Assembly: GCF_000372825.1 (NCBI RefSeq)
Contig: NZ_KB910516.1
Location: 590,011-654,010 of the forward strand
Length of the DNA: 64,000 nt
Source: Methylobacterium sp. 77
GTDB lineage: Bacteria > Pseudomonadota > Alphaproteobacteria > Rhizobiales > Beijerinckiaceae
Reading direction: 5' to 3'
The notes below the pieces were generated by a model. It worked only from the letters and a program-made list of their open reading frames with translations. It made no database searches and was not told the DNA's origin. Both the position numbers and the translations under genes were made by a program. Below, in pieces: positions 52,770-63,078 of this stretch (the stretch's first letter is position 1; the number at the start of each line of letters is the position of its first letter).

Positions 52770-53223
52770 ATGATTGCGCTCATCGACGATCATCGCACCG
52801 CCCACGGAGCCGAGCCGATCTGCAAGGTGTGCCGATCGCCACGTCGACCCTTGCCGTCCCCGGCAAGCGACATGCCGAAGGTCTGACGAACCCCTGGATC
52901 GTCCGCGGCCTCCAACGATTCGTCACTTGCGAGCTTTAACTCATCTCTGCATTCGTCTTCGTCGCATCGTAGTAAGCGCGGTTGCCGTTTGACGAAGATT
53001 ATGCGCGTCAAGGCTCTCGCCGAGATGGCCATCATCCCGTTCATGGACGAGTTCATCCACCGAAGCGGTCCGTGTCAGCCTTTCGAGACTGTCGAGTTCG
53101 CAACCCTGGATTAGGGCGACTGGTTTAATACATGCCGTCTGCTCGAACTCATCGGCGATATCCCTCCCGCCGAGGCGGAAGCGTGCTACTATGTTCAGGG
53201 CGAAGTGCAAGACTTGGCCGCCG
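52770..53223 (+). pseudogene. IS3-family transposase orfB remnants (5' and 3' ends)
   Basis: The 5' end MIALIDDHRTAHGAEPICKV at 52770 matches IS3 orfB starts and then loses frame. The DDE catalytic core is missing. From about 53042 the 3' end reappears: HRSGPCQPFETVEFATLD, a stop in place of Trp, then DWFNTCRLLELIGDIPPAEA and YYVQGEVQDLAA, the family C-terminus. Confidence 0.8.
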
Positions 53224-53264
53224 GCCTCGGACCAGATCGTATCCGGGAAACATGGGGCGGTTCA

Positions 53265-53719
53265 TGAGTGGCTTGACGCCCCGAGCCTTAGCCAGCCAAG
53301 CTGTCATGGCACGAGAACTTGCGGAGGTCTGGGATCGCAAACCGGAGCAACTCCGGAGCCTCGGCGGCTTACCTCTCTGCCGGAGATCAGGGAGGGCTCA
53401 TGTTCGCGGCTCTCCGACGTGTTTGGGTGCGACGCCTGCTTGGCGGGAGCGACGGCTCAGAAGGGCTTTGTGCCGCGGGCGGCGGCCCAACTTGTGGTCC
53501 GTGCCGTATAGGGGTGAAGCAACCGGTTCGCCCGATCGGGCCCAAAGATAAATTCAGTTCCCGCTTAAATGGCATGGAATCTGCATCTAACCTTGATGTT
53601 CTCCAAAATTCGATGAAGGCTAAATATAGTGGAGAACTTACAGGTTATGAGGGCGGTGGTGTTGAAGTTCATACCATGACGTTAAGCATCGATTGGGGAC
53701 GTGAGCAGGAGGATCGGTA
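53265..53719 (+). other. Non-coding or degraded stretch before the ECF sigma gene
   Basis: About 455 bp between the IS right end and the sigma factor gene. The first 300 bp carry no frame I recognise. Positions 53550-53700 are AT-richer, contain a possible 48-codon ORF (ATG 53574 to TAA 53720, overlapping the sigma ATG) and end with AGGAGG, the sigma factor's ribosome-binding site. The promoter of the TonB locus is expected here. No Fur or Irr box was recognised by eye. Confidence 0.4.
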
Positions 53720-54241
53720 ATGGCGGCATCTGTGATTTGGCAGCAAACGTCTGTCCTCGATCGGATATTCCGTGAGCACAGCGGTTGGCTGGCCTCTTGG
53801 GTCGGGAAGCAGCGCTGGACGGTCATTTCCGCCGAAGATCTATCGTCCGAGGTGTTTCTGGCGCTCCTTCAGATGCCGGCCATCGGCGGCATCCGCGAGC
53901 CGCGTGCGATGATGACGACGATCGCGCGCCGCCTGGTCTACGATGCCCGCCGCCGCAACGACCTCCAGCGCGCCTACGAGGCGGAGCTGGCCCTCATGCC
54001 GGAGGCCAGCGAGATCTCGGCGGAAGATCGCCTGATCGTGGTGCAGGCCCTCGAGGCGGTGGACGCGATGCTGGCGACCCTGCCGACCAAGGCGCGTACC
54101 GCCTTCCTCATGAGTCAGCTCGACGGGATGCGCTATGCCGATATCGCCGTCGAACTGAAGGTTTCGGTCAGCATGGTTCGCAAATATGTTGCCCAGGGCT
54201 TCCGGGCCGCCTACTTGGCCAATGCTCGGCAGGGATCGTGA
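53720..54241 (+). CDS. FecI-like ECF sigma factor
   Basis: Extracytoplasmic-function sigma factor of 173 residues. Region 2 is DRIFREHSGWLASWVGKQRW and SAEDLSSEVFLALLQMP. Region 4 is LPTKARTAFLMSQLDGMRYA and DIAVELKVSVSMVRKYVAQG, close to FecI and PupI. It has no signal-receiver extension. ATG 53720 follows AGGAGG. Its stop overlaps a GTG for the fecR-like gene. It is predicted to transcribe the downstream receptor when the surface signal is received. Confidence 0.92.
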   Translation: MAASVIWQQTSVLDRIFREHSGWLASWVGKQRWTVISAEDLSSEVFLALLQMPAIGGIREPRAMMTTIARRLVYDARRRNDLQRAYEAELALMPEASEISAEDRLIVVQALEAVDAMLATLPTKARTAFLMSQLDGMRYADIAVELKVSVSMVRKYVAQGFRAAYLANARQGS

Positions 54242-54258
54242 TCGAAGGGGCATCGTTG

Positions 54259-55239
54259 ATGTCGCGTGGGGGCATTCTCGAAGATCCGCGGGCGGAGGCG
54301 GCCGTCGCCTGGATGGTGGAGATCGCCTCGGGCGACATGTCCGCCGCGGATTACCGGGCGTTCGAGACTTGGCTGCACGAGGATGCGTGTAACGAGGCTG
54401 CCTGGATTCGCCTCAACGGCAGTTTGATGCCCTATGGCGTGGCGGCGCGGCAGGACGGAGCCCGCGCGTTCCTGGTGAAGCGCGGGGCCAAGCGGCCCCC
54501 GAGCCGCCGGGCGATGCTGGCGAGCTTCGCAGGCTTCTGCGGGACAGCTACCGTGGGGCTGGGGGTGGCCGACCGATTCCTTCCCTTGCGCGACGTGTTC
54601 GCCGATCATTACACCCGCACCGCCCAGCAGGAGCGGGTGACGCTGCCGGATGGCAGCGAACTCGTTCTGGGCGCCCGCACCGCCGTGGACCTGCGCTACG
54701 AGCCGGGCCGGCGGGGCATCCACCTCATCGACGGCGAGATCATGTTACGGGTCGCGCCGCGCGCCGCGTCGTTCCGGGTCGACGCCGAATCCCTCGCCCT
54801 GGAGGCGACGGCCGGGACCTTCGTGGTCCAAAAGTGGAGCGACGAATCCGCGGTGACCGGCATCGAGGGGACGGGCCGCGTCCTGCGCGTTGCCGGGACG
54901 GTGCAGGATCTCGCGCGCGGCCAGCGGATCGCCTTCCAGCGCGGCAATACGATCCGCCAGACGGTCGATCCCGGCGCCGCCATCGCCTGGCTCGACGGTC
55001 TTCTCGTGGCGAACGACCAGCCCGTGGCCACGATCGTGGAGGCCCTGCGGCCCTATTTCCCCGGGGTGATCCGGCTGAGCCCTGCGGTGGCTCCGATCCA
55101 TGCGACCGGCGTGTTCTCCCTCAAGGACCCGAATGCGGCCCTCGATGCCCTGGCCGAGTCTCTGAACCTGTCGATCACGCGGATCGCGGGCTATTGGGTG
55201 GCGATCGACGTCCCGACCGGGACCGGCACGCGCATCTGA
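54259..55239 (+). CDS. FecR-like anti-sigma regulator
   Basis: Inner-membrane sigma regulator of 326 residues that relays the receptor signal to the ECF sigma factor. The cytoplasmic N-terminus (AVAWMVEIASGDMSAADYRA, then WLHEDACNEAAWIRLN) is the DUF4880 sigma-binding domain. One helix (MLASFAGFCGTATVGLGVAD) precedes the periplasmic FecR domain (VTLPDGSELVLGARTAVDLR; GRRGIHLIDGEIMLRV) and a C-terminal STN-like domain that can contact the receptor. ATG 54259 has AAGGGG upstream. GTG 54238, overlapping the sigma stop by four bases, is an alternative start. Confidence 0.9.
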   Translation: MSRGGILEDPRAEAAVAWMVEIASGDMSAADYRAFETWLHEDACNEAAWIRLNGSLMPYGVAARQDGARAFLVKRGAKRPPSRRAMLASFAGFCGTATVGLGVADRFLPLRDVFADHYTRTAQQERVTLPDGSELVLGARTAVDLRYEPGRRGIHLIDGEIMLRVAPRAASFRVDAESLALEATAGTFVVQKWSDESAVTGIEGTGRVLRVAGTVQDLARGQRIAFQRGNTIRQTVDPGAAIAWLDGLLVANDQPVATIVEALRPYFPGVIRLSPAVAPIHATGVFSLKDPNAALDALAESLNLSITRIAGYWVAIDVPTGTGTRI

Positions 55240-55296
55240 CCGGGCGCCGGCACGCCGCGCCTCCCGCGAACGTCCTGCCTTTTCAGCAACACTGCC

Positions 55297-55351
55297 CAAC
55301 GACTCAGCACCCGCCAGACCGGATCGACGGTTGGCGGGTGCTGAGTCGTTG
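55297..55351 (+). promoter_or_regulatory. Perfect 20-bp inverted repeat between fecR and receptor genes
   Basis: Arms CAACGACTCAGCACCCGCCA and its exact complement at 55332-55351 flank a 15-base loop that itself holds ACCG/CGGT. No T-tract follows, so it is not a classical terminator. It could be a 3'-end stabiliser, an attenuator or an operator. Confidence 0.7.
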
Positions 55352-55482
55352 AGCGATCGCGCGTGTTGCGCGGGGCATGCTTTAATTTGTTCCCTCGATC
55401 CTGAAAAAATCTTCGGCGTCGCTGACGCTTTCCGGCCGTCGACCGTCAAGCCTGGCAGGAACAAGAAAACGGGGGCTCGACG

Positions 55483-57921
55483 GTGCAATTTGATTCTGGG
55501 ATACGGCGCTCGGTCGCCGCGGTATCGGCGATCGCTCTAGCGGTGGCTCTGTCGGGCGGGGTTCAATCCGCCTTCGCGCAGCAGGTCTACGATTTCGACG
55601 TGCCGCGCAGCGACCTCTCCACCGTCATCACGCGCATCGCGCGCACCGCCGGAACGCCGATCGCGTTCCCGGCCGGCATCACGGCTTCGCGCTCGGCTGG
55701 CCCGATTCGCAGCCGGGGGTCGGTACGAGACGCCCTCGCCCAGGCCCTGGCCGGAACCGGCCTCCAAGTGGTGGCGGGCGCGAGCGGCAGCCTGACCATC
55801 AAGGCGGCGGGTCCCGCGGGTGCCCAGGGCGCGCTGCCCGTCGGTGACCTCGACGCGATCGACGTCACCGATTCCGGCACCGGCCCGTATCACGACCAGG
55901 GCTTCCAGGCCGGCGATGCCGGCGTCGCCGCCCGCCTCGATGCGCCCGTCAAGGAGATCCCGATCACCATCAACGCGGTGACGTCGGATGTCATCCGCTC
56001 GCAGAACCTCACCACCACGACGGATGCCGTCGAGAACGTCGCAGGCGTGGCCATCGCCCAGGGCGACACCCAGGGCCGGCCTGGCGTCCCCTTCTTCACG
56101 ATCCGCGGCTTCGCGGGAGGAAACTACCGGGTCAACGGCGCCAACGATCCCGGCCTCGCCACCATCCCCATCGACGACGTGGAGCGGGTCGAGGTCCTGA
56201 AGGGGCCGACCGGCATCCTGGCCGGAACGAGCACGCCGGGCGGCCTCGTCAACGTCACGACGAAGGAGCCCGTCGACCGTGAGATCCGCGAGCTGACCCT
56301 GCGCCACGGCACCTATGCCAACACCATCGCGGCCATCGACCTCGGCGGTCGAGTCCTGGAGACGGAGGGGCTGACCTATCGCCTCAACGTCTCGGGCGGC
56401 ATCGCCGATCGCAACTACGCCGGGTACGGGCCGACGAAGGACCTCCTGGTTTCTCCCTCGGTCAAGTGGACGGGCGAGAACACCAGCGTGCTCATGGGGC
56501 TGCGTTACATCAATCAGCGTCAGGCGCCGCCTCTATCCACGGTGATCCCGAACCGGTTCCGGGGCGGGACTATCATCGCGCGGATGCCGCGCGACTCCGC
56601 GCTGATCAATGACGGGTTCTTCACGAACGTCGAATCCACCACGGTCTATTCGAAGATCTCGCATAACCTCGGCACCTTCGCCGGGCTCGATCTCACGGTG
56701 AACAACCACGTTGCCCAAACCTGGGCCACGTCCTACGGCGTCACGCCCTATCTCCAGGACGCGGATAACTTCAACGAAGGCCCCGGAATCAGTGTCGTTC
56801 AGGTCGCTCGTCGGGACACCCAGCTCAATCTGACCAACCGCCTCGACCTCACCGGGACCTACGATGCCGGTTTCCTCAAGCAGACGTTGAAAGTCGGTTA
56901 CGATTACGATCGGAGCCAGGGCAAGACGTTTCAGCAGCTAGGTTTCCGCAACAGGTACGTCGTTCAGAACCTGGACGAGATTCGGCCGGATCCACTCTTC
57001 CGTTCCCAGGATATGCGTCTGTCCTTCGTGCCGGTCACGGCGGTGCAGGGTGTCTACGTCCTCGACAAGATCGATACCCTCGACAACCGGCTTCATATCC
57101 TGGGTATGGTCCGGCAGGATTGGTATAGGCAGGACGTCGGCGGGCCCGATTTCACCTTCGAAAACGGGGTCTTCAAGGAAGGCTACCGGGTCGATCGAAA
57201 CAGCGGTTCGGCCCTGTCCTGGACGGCCGGCGCGGCCTTCGACGTGACGGATTGGCTGACCGTGTATGGCAGCCGCAACACCGGTTTCCAGGTGAACCCG
57301 GCTGGCCCCAACGGCGTCCTGCCGCCGCAATTCAGCGATCAGGCCGAGGCCGGCCTGCGCACCTTCTGGTTCGACAAGCGGCTCACGGTCTCGGGTTCGT
57401 TCTTCGACATCGCGCTGACGAACGTAGCCGTTCGGGACCCCTTCGACCCGACGCGGACGCGCTACATCCTCGTCGATGGGCAGAAGAACCGCGGCTACGA
57501 GGTCGAGGCGCAGGGTGAGATCCTGCCTGGCCTGAACCTCATCACCAGCTACGGCTTCGTCAACGCGGCTTACAGCGGCAAGGTGCTCGGCGGCCAGCCG
57601 GCCAGCGGCATTCCGAAGAACACCTTGAGCGCTTGGCTCACCTATACGGTCCAGGATACGCCCTATGCCGGTCTCACCTTCGGCTTCGGTGCCCGCAGCG
57701 TGACGAGCAGCATCATCAACTCGTTCACCGGCGATTTTTACAAGATTGGCGGCTACACGATCTTCAACGCGATGATCGGCTACGAGAAGGGCGATTACTC
57801 GATCAATCTCAAGTTCAACAACCTGGCCAACAAGTATTATTACACCCCGTCTTATTCGGGTGATTACGTCGGCATCGGCCAGGGCCGCAGCGCCATGCTG
57901 ACGGCGAAGATGAAGTTCTAA
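55483..57921 (+). CDS. TonB-dependent siderophore-type receptor with STN signalling domain
   Basis: Outer-membrane receptor of 812 residues from GTG 55483. A signal peptide (SVAAVSAIALAVALSGGVQS, then AFA) precedes an STN signalling domain (about 35-110, YDFDVPRSDLSTVITRIART), a possible TonB box (LDAIDVTDSG) and a plug (FFTIRGFAGGNYRVNGANDP; VEVLKGPTGILAGTSTPGGL). The 22-strand barrel ends in the terminal Phe of TAKMKF. The STN domain plus the upstream FecI/FecR pair implies transcriptional cell-surface signalling. The FhuE/FpvA-like plug suggests a ferric siderophore or another metal chelate; the ligand is unknown. Confidence 0.95.
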   Translation: MQFDSGIRRSVAAVSAIALAVALSGGVQSAFAQQVYDFDVPRSDLSTVITRIARTAGTPIAFPAGITASRSAGPIRSRGSVRDALAQALAGTGLQVVAGASGSLTIKAAGPAGAQGALPVGDLDAIDVTDSGTGPYHDQGFQAGDAGVAARLDAPVKEIPITINAVTSDVIRSQNLTTTTDAVENVAGVAIAQGDTQGRPGVPFFTIRGFAGGNYRVNGANDPGLATIPIDDVERVEVLKGPTGILAGTSTPGGLVNVTTKEPVDREIRELTLRHGTYANTIAAIDLGGRVLETEGLTYRLNVSGGIADRNYAGYGPTKDLLVSPSVKWTGENTSVLMGLRYINQRQAPPLSTVIPNRFRGGTIIARMPRDSALINDGFFTNVESTTVYSKISHNLGTFAGLDLTVNNHVAQTWATSYGVTPYLQDADNFNEGPGISVVQVARRDTQLNLTNRLDLTGTYDAGFLKQTLKVGYDYDRSQGKTFQQLGFRNRYVVQNLDEIRPDPLFRSQDMRLSFVPVTAVQGVYVLDKIDTLDNRLHILGMVRQDWYRQDVGGPDFTFENGVFKEGYRVDRNSGSALSWTAGAAFDVTDWLTVYGSRNTGFQVNPAGPNGVLPPQFSDQAEAGLRTFWFDKRLTVSGSFFDIALTNVAVRDPFDPTRTRYILVDGQKNRGYEVEAQGEILPGLNLITSYGFVNAAYSGKVLGGQPASGIPKNTLSAWLTYTVQDTPYAGLTFGFGARSVTSSIINSFTGDFYKIGGYTIFNAMIGYEKGDYSINLKFNNLANKYYYTPSYSGDYVGIGQGRSAMLTAKMKF

Positions 57922-57929
57922 ACGATCGG

Positions 57930-57965
57930 ATGGCGTCGGGTCCTGGCTCCCGGACCCGACGCCAT
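57930..57965 (+). terminator. Hairpin after the receptor gene
   Basis: Perfect 14-bp arms (ATGGCGTCGGGTCC and its complement) with an 8-base loop, 8 bp after the receptor stop. No T-tract follows, so partial termination or 3'-end protection is likelier than full termination. Confidence 0.55.
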
Positions 57966-58039
57966 GACGACGATCCGCCGAAGCCGGTGCTTCGGGGGAC
58001 TTCGCCCGCACCGGCCGGCGAAATCGGACAGGACACCCC

Positions 58040-60220
58040 ATGAAGCCGGGTCGCTGTCGCGCCCGGCCTCCGTGCGTGAACTCCGCGCGAGTAGGACCCA
58101 TGATCATCATCGCATCGGCCATGGGCTGTCTCGGCCTGCTGGCCTGCCTCGTGGCCGACCAGGCCGCGCGCCCGGATTTCTACATCGTCGCGGGCTTCGT
58201 CTTCGCCGGCGCCGTGGCGGTCGGCCTGTCGGGCGGCGTCTCCGCTTATCTGAAGGTCGTTATCCGCTTCTTCGCGATTGAGACGGTCCTGTTCGGCCTC
58301 TGTGCCTGCGCGGTGGCCGCCGGCCAATGGCCCGAGAGCCTCTCGGGCTTCGAGGCTCCGCCGAGCCTCGTCGAGGCCCTCGCGTTCTTCTGCGTCCTGG
58401 TCCATCTCGCGCTGCGGATTCCGATCGTGCGCCGGGCCATGAACGTGGCCGACCTCTATTTTCGCAATGACGACCGCCTCGCGATCCGCTTCGTCGGCAC
58501 TATCCGCGAGCGTTCCCTCGCGGCGGGCTTGCTCGTCCTCAGCATCCTGTTCGTCCAGCTGCGGGTCTTCTTCAATATCAAGCTGCTCCTGATCTTCAGC
58601 GTCACTTCCGATGCGATGATGAAGGGCGACGCCGCCCTCTACTGGCATGCGGTTCTGGTGACCCTGCCGAGCCTTCTGATTCCGTACATGATCTCCGAGA
58701 CGATCGATTTCTATACGACCCAGCATCTGACGTTCCGCTGGCGCAACTGGCTCACCACGAATTACGCGGATCGCTGGCTCGGCTCCGATGCCCATTACCG
58801 GCTGTCCCTCGGCGAATGGGATGCGGACAACCCGGATCAGCGCATCCAGGAAGACATCGCGCGCTTCATCAATGGCGGCCTGCATGGCGGCTATGGCGTC
58901 CACAACCTGACGATCTCGCTCATTTCCCAGACGAGTTCGGTGACCGCCTACGCGGTGATCCTGTGGGGGCTTTCGGCCAAGGTCGTCGACACCGTCGCGG
59001 TGCCGGGCTTCTTCCTCTGGCTCGCCATCCTCTACGCCTTCCTCTCCAGCCTGGGCATGGTGCTCGCCGGACGCCGCCTGCCGGCCCTGGCCTTCGAGCG
59101 CCAGCACGTGGAGGCCGATTACCGCTTCGGACTCTCGCGCCTGCGCGAATACGGCGAGCAGATCGCCCTTATGAAGGGGGCGCCGACCGAACGCCTGCTG
59201 ATGGCAAGCAAGTTTCGCGCCGTCCGGTTGAATTTCTACGCGCTGACGCGGGTCAATACCCTGATCGACTTCGTCCGGACCCTGTTCGAGAGGACCAGCG
59301 TCTACATTCCCCACATGCTGACCGCCGCCTTCTTCTTCACCCAGCAGATCACCCTGGGGGAGACCGGTCAGATCGCGAGCGCCTTCGGGAACGTCACCAT
59401 GTCGCTCTCCTTCCTCATGGGCGCGTTCCCCTCCCTGGCCGAGCTCAAATCCGTCCTCGACAGGCTTACCTCCTTCGACTCCGCCCTCGCGGCCTCCGTC
59501 AGGCCGACCGGCGGGACCATGACCACCGGGGATGCGCCCGAGATCACCCTCCGCGATGCCGAGATCCGCCTGCCGAACGGGACCGTCCTGACGCGGCTTC
59601 CGTCCCTGCGCCTCGTCGCCAAGGAGAACACGCTGATCACGGGTCCGTCCGGCACCGGCAAATCCACCCTGTTCCGGGTGCTGGCCGGCATCTGGCCCGC
59701 CTGGAGCGGAACCCTGACCCGGCCGCGCGACGCCGAGATCCTGGTCCTGCCGCAGAAATCCTACCTGCCCTCCGGCACGCTTCTCACCGCCGTCAGCTAT
59801 CCACGCCCCGTCGGCGCCTATGACCCGAACGCCGTCGGCGAGGCCCTCAGGGATGTCGGGCTCGGCCATCTGGTGCCTGAACTCGACCGCGACGACATCT
59901 GGGCGCAGCGGCTGTCCGGCGGCGAGCAGCAGCGCCTGGCGATTGCGCGGGCGATCCTGAGCCGACCCGATTGGCTCCTCCTCGACGAGGCCACCGCCGC
60001 CCTGGACGACGCCTTCGAGCGGCAGGTCTACGCGGCCCTGGCGCGGCGCCTGCCCGAGACCACCCTGGTCTCCATCGGCCATCGCGAAAGCCTCGTGGCG
60101 TTCCACCCGCGCAGGATCGCACTCGCCCCAAGCCTCCAACGGCCCCTCGACGCGCCGCGCGCGGCCGTTCCGCGAGGCGAGCCCGTCGACGGTTCCGCGC
60201 GAACCCTCGCAGCCGAGTGA
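58040..60220 (+). CDS. ABC transporter, SbmA/YddA-type permease fused to ATPase
   Basis: Inner-membrane ABC half-transporter of 726 residues. About six or seven membrane helices (for example [50 protein letters not shown]) form the SbmA/BacA-like membrane domain (ABC_membrane_2). Its signatures include [20 protein letters not shown] and [14 protein letters not shown]. The ATPase has Walker [10 protein letters not shown] (about residue 535), signature [27 protein letters not shown] and the H-loop in SIGHRESL. Relatives import B12, bleomycin or peptides (Rv1819c, SbmA) or export compounds. The start could be ATG 58100, which has AGGA upstream. Confidence 0.9.
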   Translation: MKPGRCRARPPCVNSARVGPMIIIASAMGCLGLLACLVADQAARPDFYIVAGFVFAGAVAVGLSGGVSAYLKVVIRFFAIETVLFGLCACAVAAGQWPESLSGFEAPPSLVEALAFFCVLVHLALRIPIVRRAMNVADLYFRNDDRLAIRFVGTIRERSLAAGLLVLSILFVQLRVFFNIKLLLIFSVTSDAMMKGDAALYWHAVLVTLPSLLIPYMISETIDFYTTQHLTFRWRNWLTTNYADRWLGSDAHYRLSLGEWDADNPDQRIQEDIARFINGGLHGGYGVHNLTISLISQTSSVTAYAVILWGLSAKVVDTVAVPGFFLWLAILYAFLSSLGMVLAGRRLPALAFERQHVEADYRFGLSRLREYGEQIALMKGAPTERLLMASKFRAVRLNFYALTRVNTLIDFVRTLFERTSVYIPHMLTAAFFFTQQITLGETGQIASAFGNVTMSLSFLMGAFPSLAELKSVLDRLTSFDSALAASVRPTGGTMTTGDAPEITLRDAEIRLPNGTVLTRLPSLRLVAKENTLITGPSGTGKSTLFRVLAGIWPAWSGTLTRPRDAEILVLPQKSYLPSGTLLTAVSYPRPVGAYDPNAVGEALRDVGLGHLVPELDRDDIWAQRLSGGEQQRLAIARAILSRPDWLLLDEATAALDDAFERQVYAALARRLPETTLVSIGHRESLVAFHPRRIALAPSLQRPLDAPRAAVPRGEPVDGSARTLAAE

Positions 60221-60288
60221 GCTTCAACGATGATCGGTCACCCGGTCATCGCGAAAAATCCCCGTCCCAGATTTTCGCGGAAAACAGC

Positions 60289-61596
60289 ATGTCCCCGATC
60301 GCAACCCGAGCCCGCGCGGAAGGCGCACCCGTCGACCGTGCCTGGCTCGCCGAGGCCCTGGCGCTGATCGAAGCCGAGGCTGCCCGCAGCGCCGACACCC
60401 ACCTGCTCCGGGTTCCCCTCGGCGGCCTGCCGGGCATCGACTTCTACGTAAAGGACGAATCCGCCCACGCCACCGGCAGCCTCAAACACCGCCTGGCCCG
60501 CTCGCTCTTCCTGTACGGGCTCTGCAACGGCTGGATCGGGCCGCGCACCACCATCGTGGAGGCATCGAGCGGCTCGACCGCCGTCTCGGAAGCCTATTTC
60601 GCGGAGGCCCTCGGCCTACCCTTCGTCGCGGTCATGCCGTCGAGCACCGCGGCCGAGAAGGTCGCGCAGATCACCCGCTATGGCGGATACTGCCACTTCG
60701 TGAACGACCCCGGCGCGGTCTATGTCGAGGCGGCGCGGATCGCGGCGGAGACCGGCGGCCATTTCATGGACCAGTTCACCCATGCGGAGCGCGCCACAGA
60801 CTGGCGCGGCAACAACAACATCGCCCAGTCGATCTTCGACCAGATGGCCCGCGAGCGGTTTCCGATTCCGCGCTGGCTCGTGGTCGGAGCCGGCACCGGC
60901 GGCACCTCGGCCACGATCGGCCGGTTCGTGCGCTATCGGGGCCATGCCACGCGGCTGTGTCTGGCCGATCCCGAAGCCTCGGTGTTCCACCGCCATCTGG
61001 CCGATCCTACGGTCACGACCGTCTCCGGCCCCTGCTCGGTCCTCGAAGGGATCGGCCGGGCGCGCCTCGAACCCTCGTTCCTGCCGCAGCTCATCGACCG
61101 CTGGATCGCCGTGCCGGATGCCGCGAGTCTCGGCGCCGCCCGCGCTCTCGCCGAGAAGCTCGGGCGCTCCTGCGGCGGTTCGACCGGAGCGAATCTCTGG
61201 GCCGCCGCCCTCCTGATCCGCGACATGGCGGAGCGAGGCGAAGCCGGATCGGTGGTGACGCTCCTCTGCGATTCCGGCGAGCGCTATCGCAGCACCCATC
61301 TCGACGAGTCCTGGCTGCTGGAGCGCGGCATCGCCTGGAAACCAGCCCATGCGGGGATGACCGCCTTCCTCGATCACGGCACGGACCCCCGCGCGAACAT
61401 GGGCATCTCAGCCCCCGACACCCGGGCGCCGAGGGAAAGGCCAAGCTCCGGCTGCATGCTTTCGCATGCCCATTCAGATGCGTCCGGACCCTTGCGGACC
61501 ATGTCGCAGATTTCGTTCCGCGCGAAGGATAAAAAAATCGTACCGGGCGCTGTCGCTTCCGCCGTCTTGGCTCACAAAAGGTCTGAACCCTCATGA
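60289..61596 (+). CDS. PLP-dependent cysteine-synthase-family protein, Cds1-like
   Basis: Fold-type II PLP enzyme of 435 residues. The PLP lysine is in [15 protein letters not shown]. The phosphate loop [14 protein letters not shown] and the substrate loop [15 protein letters not shown] are visible; [10 protein letters not shown] comes near the end of the fold. The pattern [13 protein letters not shown] resembles Cds1 (Rv0848-type L-cysteine desulfhydrase) rather than classical CysK. SbnA-like amino-acid synthases of metallophore pathways share the fold. The enzyme fold ends near residue 365. About 70 further residues are atypical and contain an A7 run at 61531. It lies within the TonB cluster and is probably co-transcribed. 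Confidence 0.82.
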   Translation: MSPIATRARAEGAPVDRAWLAEALALIEAEAARSADTHLLRVPLGGLPGIDFYVKDESAHATGSLKHRLARSLFLYGLCNGWIGPRTTIVEASSGSTAVSEAYFAEALGLPFVAVMPSSTAAEKVAQITRYGGYCHFVNDPGAVYVEAARIAAETGGHFMDQFTHAERATDWRGNNNIAQSIFDQMARERFPIPRWLVVGAGTGGTSATIGRFVRYRGHATRLCLADPEASVFHRHLADPTVTTVSGPCSVLEGIGRARLEPSFLPQLIDRWIAVPDAASLGAARALAEKLGRSCGGSTGANLWAAALLIRDMAERGEAGSVVTLLCDSGERYRSTHLDESWLLERGIAWKPAHAGMTAFLDHGTDPRANMGISAPDTRAPRERPSSGCMLSHAHSDASGPLRTMSQISFRAKDKKIVPGAVASAVLAHKRSEPS

Positions 61597-61623
61597 CGAC
61601 ACGATGACGGAGGTTGGATCGCG

Positions 61624-62634
<1,011 letters not shown>

Positions 62635-62640
62635 CCGACC

Positions 62641-63078
62641 ATGGCCGTTCGTCTTGGATCCGACAGCAGCGACGACCTGGCTGAGAATGCCGAGATCAAC
62701 ATCACGCCGTTCATCGACGTGATCCTCGTCCTCTTGATCATCTTCATGGTGGCCGCACCGCTCTCCACCGTCGACGTTGCGGTGGAGCTTCCGACCTCCG
62801 CCGCCCCCCAGCAGCCGCGGCCGGAGAAGCCGATCTTCGTCAGCGTGAAGTCCGACCTCACCCTGGCGCTCGGCGAGGAAGTCGTGGCCCGTCCGGCCAT
62901 GGGTCCGGCGCTGGATGCGCTCGCCAAGGGCAACAAGGATGAGCGCATCTTCCTCCGGGCCGACAAGGGCGTTCCCTACGGCGAACTGATGCAGGTGATG
63001 AACCTCCTCCGGTCCGCCGGATACCTCAAGGTCGGCCTCGTCGGTCTCGAGGACGTTTCCGGCGGCACGAAGCCATGA
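62641..63078 (+). CDS. exbD: ExbD, TonB-system accessory protein
   Basis: 145-residue inner-membrane protein with one helix. The proton-pathway aspartate is in [20 protein letters not shown], as in ExbD/TolR. The periplasmic domain ([20 protein letters not shown]) is complete. Its stop overlaps the tonB start (ATGA), so translation is coupled. Confidence 0.95.
   Translation: MAVRLGSDSSDDLAENAEINITPFIDVILVLLIIFMVAAPLSTVDVAVELPTSAAPQQPRPEKPIFVSVKSDLTLALGEEVVARPAMGPALDALAKGNKDERIFLRADKGVPYGELMQVMNLLRSAGYLKVGLVGLEDVSGGTKP

Larger units (their letters stand above)
52371..53264 (+). mobile_element. Degenerate IS3-family insertion sequence, internally deleted
   Basis: Left end TGAACCGCGC (52371-52380) and right end GGGCGGTTCA (53255-53264) are inverted copies over TGAACCGC, the end type of IS3-group elements with TGA...TCA tips. 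Between them are remnants of orfA and of both ends of orfB, with several stops and frameshifts. The total, about 894 bp, is shorter than a complete element of 1.2-1.3 kb. No matching 3-bp target duplication was found, so the insertion is old. Confidence 0.8.

Noticed and set aside
53574..53720. 48-codon ORF just before the ECF sigma gene
   Set aside because: No ribosome-binding site and no recognisable features; its AT-rich stretch is better explained as promoter or leader DNA.
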